Origin: GCA-2708415 sp964353185
Lineage (GTDB): Bacteria > Pseudomonadota > Alphaproteobacteria > Micavibrionales > Micavibrionaceae
DNA: 64,000 nucleotides
Reading direction: 5' to 3'
Assembly: GCA_964353185.1 (NCBI GenBank)
Contig: CAYGUV010000009.1
Span: forward strand, 1-64,000
Below the pieces are notes generated by a model. The model did no database searches. It had not been told where the DNA came from and saw only the letters and a program-made list of their open reading frames with translations. Of the stretch, positions 1-8,448 are shown one piece after another. A program made the translations under genes and the position numbers. The number at the start of each line of letters is the position of its first letter. Position 1 is the first letter of the stretch.

Positions 1-175
1 TTGCCAAAAGACCACGACGTGAGTGGAAGTCTTTTTTGTTGCCTTGCATGTGCTCGGACAGGTTGTTGATACGTTCTGTTAAAATTGCAACTTGTACTTC
101 TGGTGAACCAGTGTCGCCTTTGGCTGTTGCGTTTTCTTCAATGACTTGCGCTTTGCGCTCTGTAGTAATCGACAT
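1..175 (-). CDS. rpsO: 30S ribosomal protein S15, N-terminal part
   Basis: The first 58 codons of ribosomal protein S15 are present; the rest lies beyond the left edge. The translated start MSITTERK, the segment DTGSPEVQVAILTERINNL and the segment HSRRGLL are hallmark S15 sequences. S15 binds the central domain of 16S rRNA early in 30S assembly. Two ATGs lie in tandem (178 and 175); 175 is chosen because the AGGA motif sits about 7 bases upstream of it and because alphaproteobacterial S15 proteins begin MSIT. It is the last gene seen of the rimP-nusA-infB operon, 24 bases after truB; pnp would be the expected next gene outside the window. Confidence 0.95.
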   Translation of the reverse strand, partial: MSITTERKAQVIEENATAKGDTGSPEVQVAILTERINNLSEHMQGNKKDFHSRRGLLA

Positions 176-199
176 CATATTTTCCTTTGTTAGGTTTGT

Positions 200-1153
200 T
201 TATAAATTAAAAACACGAACGGGTTGAATTTTTGCGCCATATACTTCTACCATCGCAATTGCGGTGCCATCATATTGGGCGAGGGCGATAGTTGCCTCAT
301 CTGCTTTCCAGTCGATTCCTGCGTTATCTAATCGCGCCAAATCTGGTTTGGAAAGAAAAGTCAGCTCATTGCCGTTTTTCAACCGAACTTTTTCTTCTTC
401 CTTTAAGGCCAGAGCCGGGATGTCGCCCAGAACGGTCTGAAGAGGGAGAAGGAAATCATCCGAATTTCTCTCTTGGTCTGGTTTATCTATCATTTCGAGG
501 AAAATGTCTAGGGAAATCGCGTTATCAAGCGTAAAAACCCCAACCTGCGTCCGTTTTAAAGCAGAAATATAGCCAAAACAGCCCAAATTTTTACCCATAT
601 CACGCGCAATAGAACGGATATAGGTGCCTTTACCACAAACGCATTTGAGGCGTGTGGTATCGGTCTTATGCTCTAAAATATCTAAACTTTCGATATAAAC
701 CTGTCTTGATTTAATATCCGCGACTTCACCATCGCGGGCAATGTCATAGGCGCGTTCCCCATCAATTTTAATGGCGGAGAATTGAGGAGGGATTTGTTCA
801 ATATCACCAATAAAATTGGGGAGGAGGGCTGTGATTTCTTCTAAAGAAGGGCGCTTATCCGATGTTTGGATGGCTTCGCCTTCGGCATCATCGGTTGTGC
901 GTTGTTCGCCCCATGTGATTTCAAATTCGTAAGTTTTGATTGCATCTTGTATGAAGTTTACGGTTTTGGTTGCTTCGCCCAAGGCAATTGGCAAGATGCC
1001 AGAGGCAAGCGGGTCTAGCGTGCCGCCATGTCCCGCCTTTTGTGCGTTCATGGCATAGCGGATTTTGCCCACCATTTGGGTGGAGGTATATTCAACAGTT
1101 TTATTGAGGTTGATCCACCCGTTAATAGGGAGGCCTTTTTTCTTGCGTGCCAT
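200..1153 (-). CDS. truB: tRNA pseudouridine(55) synthase TruB
   Basis: 317-aa TruB, which isomerises U55 in the T-loop of most tRNAs. The catalytic motif GHGGTLDPLASGILPIALG is near residues 41-59 with the nucleophile Asp47 (equivalent to Asp48 of E. coli). The KTYEFEITWG and VCGKGTYIRSIARDMG stretches are also family signatures, and the C-terminal 70 residues resemble the PUA-like RNA-binding extension. The gene begins 9 bases after rbfA and precedes rpsO, the usual bacterial arrangement. Length is normal. Confidence 0.96.
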   Translation of the reverse strand: MARKKKGLPINGWINLNKTVEYTSTQMVGKIRYAMNAQKAGHGGTLDPLASGILPIALGEATKTVNFIQDAIKTYEFEITWGEQRTTDDAEGEAIQTSDKRPSLEEITALLPNFIGDIEQIPPQFSAIKIDGERAYDIARDGEVADIKSRQVYIESLDILEHKTDTTRLKCVCGKGTYIRSIARDMGKNLGCFGYISALKRTQVGVFTLDNAISLDIFLEMIDKPDQERNSDDFLLPLQTVLGDIPALALKEEEKVRLKNGNELTFLSKPDLARLDNAGIDWKADEATIALAQYDGTAIAMVEVYGAKIQPVRVFNL

Positions 1154-1162
1154 GGGATATTT

Positions 1163-1555
1163 TTATTCTTCTTGTTCGGAATATTTAATATTGCTGAGGA
1201 TTGAATCAAGCTTTTGCACGGCTTCGAAACTTTCATCTTCTTTAAAGCGTACCTTTGGAGTGAATTTTAAGTTGGCTTTCGCATTAATATCTTTTTGAAA
1301 GATATTGGCGTTGTTGTTGAGGGCCGGAAGTAAAACGTCCATAGCTTGACCTCCTAAGGAAATAACATAGGCCGTGGCCTGTTTGAGGTCAGGGGACGTA
1401 CGAACTTCGGTTACGGTGATGTTGGCGGCTAAATCAATTAAGGCTTTATCATGAAAATGGCCGCGTTGAAGGGTTTCCGCCATAATATGACGTATTTGTT
1501 CACCAACACGAAGTTGACGTTGAGAAGGGCCGTTATTTTGATTGTTTGGTTTCAT
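1163..1555 (-). CDS. rbfA: 30S ribosome-binding factor A
   Basis: 130-aa RbfA, a cold-shock 30S maturation factor with a KH-like fold. N-terminal SQRQLRVGEQIRHIMAETL, central ITVTEVRTSPDLKQATAYV and LKFTPKVRFKEDESFE match the family core. It lies between a small transporter gene and truB (9-base gaps on both sides), so it is co-transcribed with the translation operon. Length and start are ordinary for an alphaproteobacterial RbfA. Confidence 0.95.
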   Translation of the reverse strand: MKPNNQNNGPSQRQLRVGEQIRHIMAETLQRGHFHDKALIDLAANITVTEVRTSPDLKQATAYVISLGGQAMDVLLPALNNNANIFQKDINAKANLKFTPKVRFKEDESFEAVQKLDSILSNIKYSEQEE

Positions 1556-1564
1556 AGTAATCTC

Positions 1565-1990
1565 TTATTTCTTTGTCATTAGATAGATGCTTGTTACGCC
1601 AAGAACTAAACCTAATGCTTTGGTCATATCAAATTTTTCTTGGAATATCAAAAGACCAATTACAATTACGATTCCTAGTGTCCCTACGCGCATAACGGTT
1701 GTTGCAGTTGCCATCGGAGCGTTCATGTAAAAAATATATAAAAAAGCGACTTCAAAAATAATGACGCAGATACCCGCGACAATCATCCAGTTTACAGCAG
1801 GCTTTGTTGCGACCATTTCCATGCCTTGCGCCTTAAATAATATAAACAGAATGATTGAACCAGCAAAAACCACAATGTTACTTATCAGCATTGCATATAA
1901 TGGTGTAATTCCATCACCTGCCATTTTGATACAGGTTGTGTGAATGGCGCTAAAGGCCATAAATACGAATGCTAGATGGAGCCAAGTCAT
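1565..1990 (-). CDS. half-size EamA/DMT-family membrane protein
   Basis: 141 residues with about five predicted membrane helices (around 3-25, 30-52, 67-90, 94-116, 122-141). The pattern matches a single EamA repeat of the drug/metabolite transporter superfamily; full EamA transporters have two such repeats (10 helices), so this would have to act as a dimer. Substrate unknown. It is inserted in the translation operon between the 121-aa unknown gene and rbfA (9-base gap), a position not usual for this operon. A second protein of the same size class is encoded at 47119-47571. Family call is fairly sure, function is not. Confidence 0.75.
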   Translation of the reverse strand: MTWLHLAFVFMAFSAIHTTCIKMAGDGITPLYAMLISNIVVFAGSIILFILFKAQGMEMVATKPAVNWMIVAGICVIIFEVAFLYIFYMNAPMATATTVMRVGTLGIVIVIGLLIFQEKFDMTKALGLVLGVTSIYLMTKK

Positions 1991-2029
1991 AAGAGTAACC
2001 TGTTTTTCTTTATATTATCTGGTTTCATC

Positions 2030-2395
2030 TTAGTTTAATCTGTTAGCAAAGTCTCTGACTGCATCAATGTATATGCCACAATCTTCATTAGTTTCTAATG
2101 GAAGCGGTTTAATATTTCCTTTTAAAGCTCTTATCATTGAGGATCTAAGTGTTGTTCCTTCATCAATTTCTAGATATAGGGCTTCCGCTTTAATTGATCC
2201 TGTCTCAGGATTTACTTCTTCTGTTAAGTGCGCGGTTACAGTAGAGTTGTCGAGCTGGAGTTTTGAATAAATTAAAGAACAACCAGATTTTAAACCGATA
2301 TTACTATTTGAGTTGTAGGGGGATACGTCTTGAAACCTATCTGATATTTTATCAAATATTGAGTTAAGCTCCGCATAGTCAATTATAGTATCCAT
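2030..2395 (-). CDS. unknown 121-aa protein translationally coupled to infB
   Basis: Reading frame of 121 residues beginning MDTIIDYAELNSIFDKI. Its ATG overlaps the infB stop codon as TAATG, which decides the start and implies translational coupling. I do not recognise a family. It is soluble (no membrane segment or signal peptide), acidic, with one recurring feature: a stretch of alternating beta-type residues (GSIKAEALYLEIDEGTTLRS) and two Cys. Codon use and AT content resemble the glycan locus more than infB. It sits where a ribosome-assembly gene would be expected, but there is no sequence reason to assign it such a role. Confidence 0.7.
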   Translation of the reverse strand: MDTIIDYAELNSIFDKISDRFQDVSPYNSNSNIGLKSGCSLIYSKLQLDNSTVTAHLTEEVNPETGSIKAEALYLEIDEGTTLRSSMIRALKGNIKPLPLETNEDCGIYIDAVRDFANRLN

Positions 2396-4854
2396 TAATC
2401 CAACGTCCGAGCTTCTTCTACTATCTCGTAACATTCGATGATGTCGCCTTCTTTGATGTCGTCGTATTTTTCGAACGCCATACCACATTCCATCCCTTCT
2501 TTGACTTCTTTGACTTCGTCTTTGAAGCGTTTGAGGGTTTTTAATGTTCCTTCGTGGATAACAACATCATCACGTAATAGACGCACGCCTGAGCCACGTT
2601 TCACGCTGCCTGTTTTTACCATACAACCAGCAATATTGCCGTATTTGGAAATCATGAAGACTTGACGAATTTCTGCTTGGCCTAAATATTGTTCGCGTTC
2701 TGATGGGGCGAGCATGCCGCTTAAGATTGCCTTGGCATCATCAATCACATCATAAATAATGTTGTAATAGCGAATGGGCAGGTCTTTTTGTTGCGCCAAA
2801 TCACGCGCCTGTGCGTTTGCACGGACATTAAAGCCAACCAATAACGCGCCAGAGGCACTGGCCAATGTCACATCAGATTCGGTGATACCACCCACACCTG
2901 AATGAAGTATTTGAACGCCAATCTCTTCGTTGCCTTCGGTCATAACGTTTAAGGAACCGATGATTGCCTCAACAGATCCGTGTACGTCCCCTTTGATAAC
3001 AATGGGTAGAATTTGTTTGCGGCCTTCGGCGCGTGAGGCGTCAATTAAATCTTCAAAGCTAAGCCCGGCTTGCATTGTTGAGGCTGTTGCCATCTCACGC
3101 TTTTTCCGTTCACGGAAGCTGGCGATTTCTTTGGATTTTGAATCATTAACAACGTTTAAAATATCGCCTGATTCAGGTGTGCCATTAAGCCCAAGCACTT
3201 CAACAGGCAGGCCAGGAGGGGCTTCTTTTATTTGTTCGCCTTTGTCGTTGATGATGGCACGAACTTTACCAAATTCTGCCCCGACGACGAAGTTATCACC
3301 TGTGCGCAAGGTCCCGTTTTGGATAAGGATTGTTCCGACAGAGCCGCGGCCTGCCTCCATTTTGGATTCGATCACAATTCCTTGTGCTTCGCGGTTTGGA
3401 TTTGCTTTGAGTTCAAGCAATTCAGCCTGTAGCAAGATTGCTTCGACTAATTTGTCTAAGCCTATTTTCTTTTTGGCTGAAACCTCTACGGCCTGAACAT
3501 CACCACTTAATTCTTCAACAATGATTTCATGTTGGAGGAGGTCTTGTTTAACCTTCATTGCGTTGGCTTCGGGTAGGTCAATTTTGTTAATGGCAACAAT
3601 AATAGGTACACCTGCCGCCTTTGAATGGTTAATCGCTTCAATGGTTTGTGGCATGATTGAGTCTGCTGCAGAAACAACCAAGATAACAATATCTGTTGCG
3701 TTTGCACCGCGGGCACGCATTTCGGTAAAGGCCGCGTGACCAGGGGTGTCAATAAATGTTACTTTTTCCCCACTTGGTACGGTAATTTGATATGCCCCAA
3801 TATGTTGTGTAATACCGCCAGCTTCGCCAGCAACAACATCTGTTTTGCGCATGGCATCAAGTAAGGAGGTTTTACCATGGTCCACGTGACCCATAATGGT
3901 GACGACGGGCGGACGAGAGATAAGATCTTCTTCTGAATCTTCAATTCCTTCAATGCCTGTTTCAATGTCTGATTCTGTTACACGTTTGATGGTGTGGCCA
4001 AATTCTTCAACCAATAATTCGGCTGTATCCGCATCAATTGATTGGTTGATTGTCGCCATGATACCAAGCTTCATAAGTTCTTTAATAACATCTGTTCCGC
4101 GTTCGGTCATGCGGTTTGCCAATTCTTGGACAGTGATGCTTTCAGGTACAATCACTTCACGGTAAACTTTTTGCGCTTCTTCTTTGGGACCAGCGGCGGC
4201 CATACGGCGTTTTTGTTGTGCGCGTTTTTGGGCGGCCAAAGACATACCGCGGTCACGGTCATAATTTTGATTCAATACTTGGGTTACGGTAATTTTACCG
4301 CCACGGCGACGCTCACCACCACGTGGGTTGCGCGAAGGGGCTTTTTGCTCACGCTCTTCTTCCGCTTTACGAGGTGGCGGCATAGTTGCCTGTTGTTGGC
4401 GGAAGCGCTGTTGGTTTTGTGTGTCTGCTGCTTTTGCTTTTGCTTGTTCTTCTGCTTCGATGCGCTGTAATTCTTCTAGCTCTTTTTGACGGGCATCGTC
4501 ATTATCAGGCATTTTTTCAGTCGCACGTGGTGTTTTTGATGGCGGTGGCGGTAATGAGCTGCCTGTTTCTTTTGGAGCGGCAAGCGCGTCCTTTAATGCT
4601 TTTGCACGGGCGTTGCGCTCTTCAGAGGTTAAGTTCTCTAAGCCAGATCCTGATTGCTTTTGCGGGGTGGGGGCTGAATGAGCAGGTGTTTGTACTGCGC
4701 CACGTCCTGCGGAGCGGCTGCGGCGTACTTCAACAACTGTCCCTGAGCTGCTAGCAGGTTTTGCACCGCCTTTTAAGCTCAAGGTTCCGCCTTTTAAACC
4801 TAAAGTTTTCTTTTTAGGGGCTTCGTCTTTAGTATCAGTCTTTTTATCAGTCAT
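2395..4854 (-). CDS. infB: translation initiation factor IF-2
   Basis: 819-aa IF-2, the GTPase that places initiator tRNA on the 30S and promotes subunit joining. The N-terminus is long, basic and low complexity (repeats of LKGG, Pro/Ala/Arg-rich runs), then an IF2_N domain around residues 225-285. GTPase motifs: G1 GHVDHGKT at 322-329, G3 DTPGH, G4 NKID, G5 SAKK; domains II-IV follow to the C-terminus. ATG at 4854 is chosen because AAGG lies 6 bases upstream; an in-frame TTG 30 bases earlier lacks such a site. Its stop codon overlaps the next start. Confidence 0.96.
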   Translation of the reverse strand: MTDKKTDTKDEAPKKKTLGLKGGTLSLKGGAKPASSSGTVVEVRRSRSAGRGAVQTPAHSAPTPQKQSGSGLENLTSEERNARAKALKDALAAPKETGSSLPPPPSKTPRATEKMPDNDDARQKELEELQRIEAEEQAKAKAADTQNQQRFRQQQATMPPPRKAEEEREQKAPSRNPRGGERRRGGKITVTQVLNQNYDRDRGMSLAAQKRAQQKRRMAAAGPKEEAQKVYREVIVPESITVQELANRMTERGTDVIKELMKLGIMATINQSIDADTAELLVEEFGHTIKRVTESDIETGIEGIEDSEEDLISRPPVVTIMGHVDHGKTSLLDAMRKTDVVAGEAGGITQHIGAYQITVPSGEKVTFIDTPGHAAFTEMRARGANATDIVILVVSAADSIMPQTIEAINHSKAAGVPIIVAINKIDLPEANAMKVKQDLLQHEIIVEELSGDVQAVEVSAKKKIGLDKLVEAILLQAELLELKANPNREAQGIVIESKMEAGRGSVGTILIQNGTLRTGDNFVVGAEFGKVRAIINDKGEQIKEAPPGLPVEVLGLNGTPESGDILNVVNDSKSKEIASFRERKKREMATASTMQAGLSFEDLIDASRAEGRKQILPIVIKGDVHGSVEAIIGSLNVMTEGNEEIGVQILHSGVGGITESDVTLASASGALLVGFNVRANAQARDLAQQKDLPIRYYNIIYDVIDDAKAILSGMLAPSEREQYLGQAEIRQVFMISKYGNIAGCMVKTGSVKRGSGVRLLRDDVVIHEGTLKTLKRFKDEVKEVKEGMECGMAFEKYDDIKEGDIIECYEIVEEARTLD

Positions 4855-4931
4855 TTCATGCCTTGTTTTATTTAACTTTTCCAATTTTTGAAAAAGCTGT
4901 GTGTTTTTCTACACGTTTCTAGTCCTTTTGA

Positions 4932-4963
4932 CCAGACCCGTGCCGAAAAAGGCATGAATCTGG
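4932..4963 (-). promoter_or_regulatory. hairpin between nusA and infB
   Basis: Imperfect inverted repeat of 13 positions (two mismatches, one G-T) around a 6-base loop, in the 156-base gap between nusA and infB. On the plus strand it is followed by a T-rich run, but no plus-strand gene precedes it; on the minus strand, the direction of the operon, no U-run follows. It may be an RNA processing or mRNA-stability element inside the operon transcript. A ylxR gene, often found at this place, is absent. Confidence 0.4.
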
Positions 4964-5010
4964 TTTATTTTTTAAGTAATGCTGTATGCCACCCGTAAAC
5001 GAGTGGAATA

Positions 5011-6618
5011 TTAAGCATTGGAGGCAGTTGCCGCAGGTTTTTCCTCTGCTGCTCCCTCGGTTTTTTCTGCGCTTTTGGCCGCAGTATCTTGGTTTGCTGC
5101 TGATTCTTTCGCAATCTTTGCGTCTTCTTCGGCGAACCAGTGCTCACGCGCTTTCATAATAAGTTTTTCAGCGTCGCGCTCTTTGATGTTATCTTCACCA
5201 AGAATTTCAACAAGCTCATCTGTTGCCAAGTCAGCCAAGTCATCACGTGATTTTACGTCATTTTCAGCCAATTTAATCACAACTTCAGGGGTTAATCCTT
5301 CAAATGTCATAAGATCATCATTAATGCCAAGCTCATCTTTTTTGGCTTTTAGAACATTTTCTTGTTCTTCAATCCATGCGTTGGCACGGTTGATAAGCTC
5401 TTGACCGATATCTTCGTCAAAGCCTTCGATTTCAGTCATTTCCTCAACGGGAGTTTCGGAGATTTCACGAACGGTTGAAAAGCCTTCTGCGATCAATAAT
5501 TGTGCAATCATTTCATCAATATCAAGGGCATTAATGAAGAGTTCTGAGCGTGATTTGCTTTCTTCGGCGCGGCGGTTTGACTCTTCTTCTTCGGTCATGA
5601 CATCAATGTCCCAACCAACAAGGTTAGAGGCAAGACGTACATTTTGACCACGACGACCAATTGCAAGGGACAGCTGCTCTTCTGGAACAACAACATCCAT
5701 ACGTTTTTTATCTTCGTCCATCACAACCTTTGCCACTTCAGCAGGTTGTAAGGCGGAGATGATGAAGCTACCGAGGTCTTCAGTCCAATTAATGATGTCA
5801 ATTTTCTCACCTTGAAGTTCGTTTACCACTGCTTGTACGCGTGATCCACGCATACCAACACAGGCACCAACAGGGTCTATTGATCCATCACGTGATTGAA
5901 CAGCAATTTTTGCACGAGAGCCAGGATCACGGGCTACGGCCTTAATTTCAATTTGACCATCGTAAATTTCTGGCACTTCTTGAGTGAACAACATTGCCAT
6001 GAAATCAGGGTGTGTTCTGGATAAGAAGATTTGTGGTCCACGTTGTTCTTCACGCACTTCGTGGATGTATGCACGAACACGGTCACCATTTTTTAGGTGC
6101 TCACGTGGAATACATTCTTCACGGCGTAAGATAGCTTCGGCTTTACCACCGCCAATATCAACGGTCGCATTACCATATTCAACACGTTTGATAACACCGT
6201 TAATGATTTCGCCTGCGCGGTCTTTAAATTCAAGATATTGGCGGGCGCGTTCTGCTTCCCGTACTTTTTGAACAATAACTTGTTTCGCAGTCATGGCAGC
6301 AATACGGCCAAAATCTAAAGCAGGAAGTTCATCAATTAAAAAGTCGCCAACAGCAGCATCTTTTTTCTCACGCTGTGCATCGCTTAATTTAAGCTGGTGC
6401 ATTTCTTCTTCAATTTCAGCGTCATTTTCGACAACTTCGCGATAGCGCTTCATTTCAATTTGACCAGTTTTACGGTCAATTTTTGCACGGATGTCATGGT
6501 CATAGCCATATTTTGAGCGGCCAGCCTTTTGAATGGCTTCTTCCATCGCTTCTAATACGATGTCACGGTCAATATTTTTCTCTCTTGCGACGACGTCGGC
6601 TACTTCTAACATTTCCAT
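5011..6618 (-). CDS. nusA: transcription termination/antitermination factor NusA
   Basis: 535-aa NusA, which binds RNA polymerase and nascent RNA and modulates pausing, termination and antitermination. An N-terminal polymerase-binding domain (to about residue 130), an S1 domain (GEIINGVIKRVEYGNATVDIG), two KH domains (VGACVGMRGSRVQAVV and LAIGRRGQNVRLAS) and a C-terminal extension with acidic helix-hairpin-helix repeats are seen. The last 40 residues are Ala/Glu rich. AAGGA lies about 9 bases ahead of the ATG. It follows rimP by 69 bases and precedes infB. Confidence 0.96.
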   Translation of the reverse strand: MEMLEVADVVAREKNIDRDIVLEAMEEAIQKAGRSKYGYDHDIRAKIDRKTGQIEMKRYREVVENDAEIEEEMHQLKLSDAQREKKDAAVGDFLIDELPALDFGRIAAMTAKQVIVQKVREAERARQYLEFKDRAGEIINGVIKRVEYGNATVDIGGGKAEAILRREECIPREHLKNGDRVRAYIHEVREEQRGPQIFLSRTHPDFMAMLFTQEVPEIYDGQIEIKAVARDPGSRAKIAVQSRDGSIDPVGACVGMRGSRVQAVVNELQGEKIDIINWTEDLGSFIISALQPAEVAKVVMDEDKKRMDVVVPEEQLSLAIGRRGQNVRLASNLVGWDIDVMTEEEESNRRAEESKSRSELFINALDIDEMIAQLLIAEGFSTVREISETPVEEMTEIEGFDEDIGQELINRANAWIEEQENVLKAKKDELGINDDLMTFEGLTPEVVIKLAENDVKSRDDLADLATDELVEILGEDNIKERDAEKLIMKAREHWFAEEDAKIAKESAANQDTAAKSAEKTEGAAEEKPAATASNA

Positions 6619-6686
6619 TTTATAAATCCTTATCTTTCTTATTTAATGGTCATCTGAAAATTTTACAGATTTGTTGTTGTTAAATA

Positions 6687-7217
6687 TTAATTTATTACTT
6701 TAATTTCTTCTTCTTCAGAGTTGTTATTACTTTCAAATCTTTTCTTTGTTACTTTTATTAATTCTTCGCTCATGATCGGTTTTGCCTTTATAATCGAAAG
6801 AAATGGCAGTTCGATTGAGCCGTGGTCCGTATCAATGATAACTTTGTTATCGTCACTTTCGCGCAAAATGCCGCGAAATTTCTTTTGACCGTCAATCATT
6901 TCATCTACCTCAATCTTTACCTCTAAATCTTTATAACGATCGTAATCTGAAGGTTTTAGTAGGGGTCTGTCAATCCCTGCGGAGCTTACCTCTAGGCGAT
7001 AAGCGCCTTTTATTGGATCTTCTACTTCAAGAATAGGCGATATTTCACGGCTAATCTGGGTACATTCATCAATTGTAAGCTTACCCGTATTAGGGTTTTC
7101 AGCGAAAACACCCAAAATTCCGCCTTTATATTCAACCCAAAGCAATTCTAATCCCAATTCTTGTACGACGGGGGAGATAATCTCAATAATCTTTTGCTCT
7201 AGGTTCGTTAATCTCAT
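6687..7217 (-). CDS. rimP: ribosome maturation factor RimP
   Basis: RimP (formerly YhbC) assists 30S maturation. LEQKIIEIISPVVQELGLEL, IDECTQISREISPILEVEDP and YRLEVSSAGIDRPL are conserved family segments; the C-terminal SH3-like domain carries GILRESDDNKVII. The ATG at 7217 gives a 176-aa protein whose N-terminus matches typical RimP length. A TTG at 7280 in the same frame has the better AGGA site (about 4 bases upstream) and would add 21 residues, so the start is uncertain. First gene of the operon. Confidence 0.9.
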   Translation of the reverse strand: MRLTNLEQKIIEIISPVVQELGLELLWVEYKGGILGVFAENPNTGKLTIDECTQISREISPILEVEDPIKGAYRLEVSSAGIDRPLLKPSDYDRYKDLEVKIEVDEMIDGQKKFRGILRESDDNKVIIDTDHGSIELPFLSIIKAKPIMSEELIKVTKKRFESNNNSEEEEIKVIN

Positions 7218-7306
7218 TTTTTCTTTTGCTGCCAGCTTATTTGCAAGCCGCTGATATTCTTTAATGTTAAAACTCAACAATATTTCCTAACCTAAAAAAA
7301 TTTAAC

Positions 7307-7335
7307 AAAAAAGGCGGGTCTCTTTCGAGCCCACC
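7307..7335 (-). terminator. terminator-like hairpin in the rimP leader
   Basis: On the minus strand a GC-rich stem (GG, mismatch, GGG paired to CCC, bulge, CTC/GAG) closes on a GAAA tetraloop and is followed at once by six T residues (7312-7307). It lies between the rimP promoter candidate (7364-7392) and the rimP start. No minus-strand gene lies upstream before the divergent plus-strand gene at 7473, so it looks like a leader attenuator instead of the end of another gene. Confidence 0.55.
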
Positions 7336-7363
7336 CAATATAAATTAGGAATGTATTGAAAGT

Positions 7364-7392
7364 TTTATACGCAATAACATAAGTATAATCAA
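7364..7392 (-). promoter_or_regulatory. promoter candidate of the rimP operon
   Basis: Minus-strand TTGATT (7392-7387), a 17-base spacer and TATAAA (7369-7364) fit a housekeeping sigma-70 promoter. A transcript from here would run through the hairpin at 7307-7335 and into rimP. Predicted by motif only. Confidence 0.5.
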
Positions 7393-7472
7393 GGAAAAAT
7401 TTATTATTTCTTGATTGATGCCTTTGCGATGAATGGATAGTATCGGCGCAAATAAAAAATTGGGAATAATAC

Positions 7473-8417
7473 ATGTCGAAAAAAACGCTTTTATCATTTC
7501 ACGGAAATGGAGTTTTAGGTCTTGATCAAATGGAAGAAGACTTTGAAATTATCAAGCTTTGGAAGGAAAAAGACCCTGAAGCTGCAATTCAGGTACATAA
7601 AAACGATATTGTGGCGATAAATTGTAGTATTGGTCATTTTATTACCGATAAAATTATCAGTTCTTTACCAAATTTAGAGATTATAGCTACTTTTTCGGTT
7701 GGATTTGATCATATTGACGTCCAATCAGCAAAAAAACATGGAATTTCAGTTACGAATACGCCCGATGTGCTTTGTGCGGAAACGGCAGATACGGGGATGA
7801 CTTTGTTATTGGCGGTCGCAAAAAGAGCGGTCGAAGGGGATGTGTATATCCGTGTGGGGAAATGGTTAAATGGGGATATGCCCCTAGGCGTTAGTTTAAC
7901 GGGTAAAAAAATTGGTATTGTTGGTCTGGGCGGTATTGGGTCAAAGGTTGCAAAGCGTTGTGAAGCCTTTGAAATGCAAGTTTCTTATTATGGCCCCCGT
8001 AAAAAACCAGAATATGATTACCCTTATTACGATGATATTCAGGAAATTGCGCGAGATAATGATTTTTTGATTTTATGTTGCCCTGGGGGCGAGGCCACGC
8101 ATAACCTTATTGATGCCAATGTATTGGATGCCTTGGGAAGTGAAGGGATTCTTATAAATATTGCCCGCGGTAGTGTGGTGGATGAACCCGCCCTTATTCA
8201 TGCCTTGGAAAACAAGATTATTCGCGCGGCAGGGTTAGATGTTTTTCCGAATGAGCCACATGTGAATGAAGCATTGATTTCTATGGACAATGTTGTTTTA
8301 TTACCGCATATAGGCAGCGCAACAATAGAAACGCGAAAAGCAATGGGGCAACTGGTAATAGATAATATTAAGGCATATTTCGATGGAAATGACTTATTAA
8401 CCCCAGTTAATGTATAA
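7473..8417 (+). CDS. D-isomer-specific 2-hydroxyacid dehydrogenase
   Basis: 314-aa NAD(P)H-dependent oxidoreductase of the D-2-hydroxyacid dehydrogenase family, likely reducing glyoxylate, hydroxypyruvate or a related 2-oxoacid. Rossmann motif GIVGLGGIGSKVAKR is in the centre, preceded by SVGFDHID and the TPDVLCAETADTGM helix; INIARGSVVDEPAL carries the substrate Arg, GLDVFPNEP the Glu, and LLPHIGSAT the catalytic His. The GGGA motif 7 bases before ATG supports the start. It diverges from the rimP operon and appears monocistronic. Exact substrate cannot be told from sequence. Confidence 0.88.
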   Translation: MSKKTLLSFHGNGVLGLDQMEEDFEIIKLWKEKDPEAAIQVHKNDIVAINCSIGHFITDKIISSLPNLEIIATFSVGFDHIDVQSAKKHGISVTNTPDVLCAETADTGMTLLLAVAKRAVEGDVYIRVGKWLNGDMPLGVSLTGKKIGIVGLGGIGSKVAKRCEAFEMQVSYYGPRKKPEYDYPYYDDIQEIARDNDFLILCCPGGEATHNLIDANVLDALGSEGILINIARGSVVDEPALIHALENKIIRAAGLDVFPNEPHVNEALISMDNVVLLPHIGSATIETRKAMGQLVIDNIKAYFDGNDLLTPVNV

Positions 8418-8448
8418 TAAAATTTAAAGATATATTTAAAGGTATTTT

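Noticed and set aside
7292..7474. 60-codon reading frame opposite the rimP leader
   Set aside because: It runs through the promoter candidate and terminator-like hairpin, has no ribosome site and no recognisable protein features.
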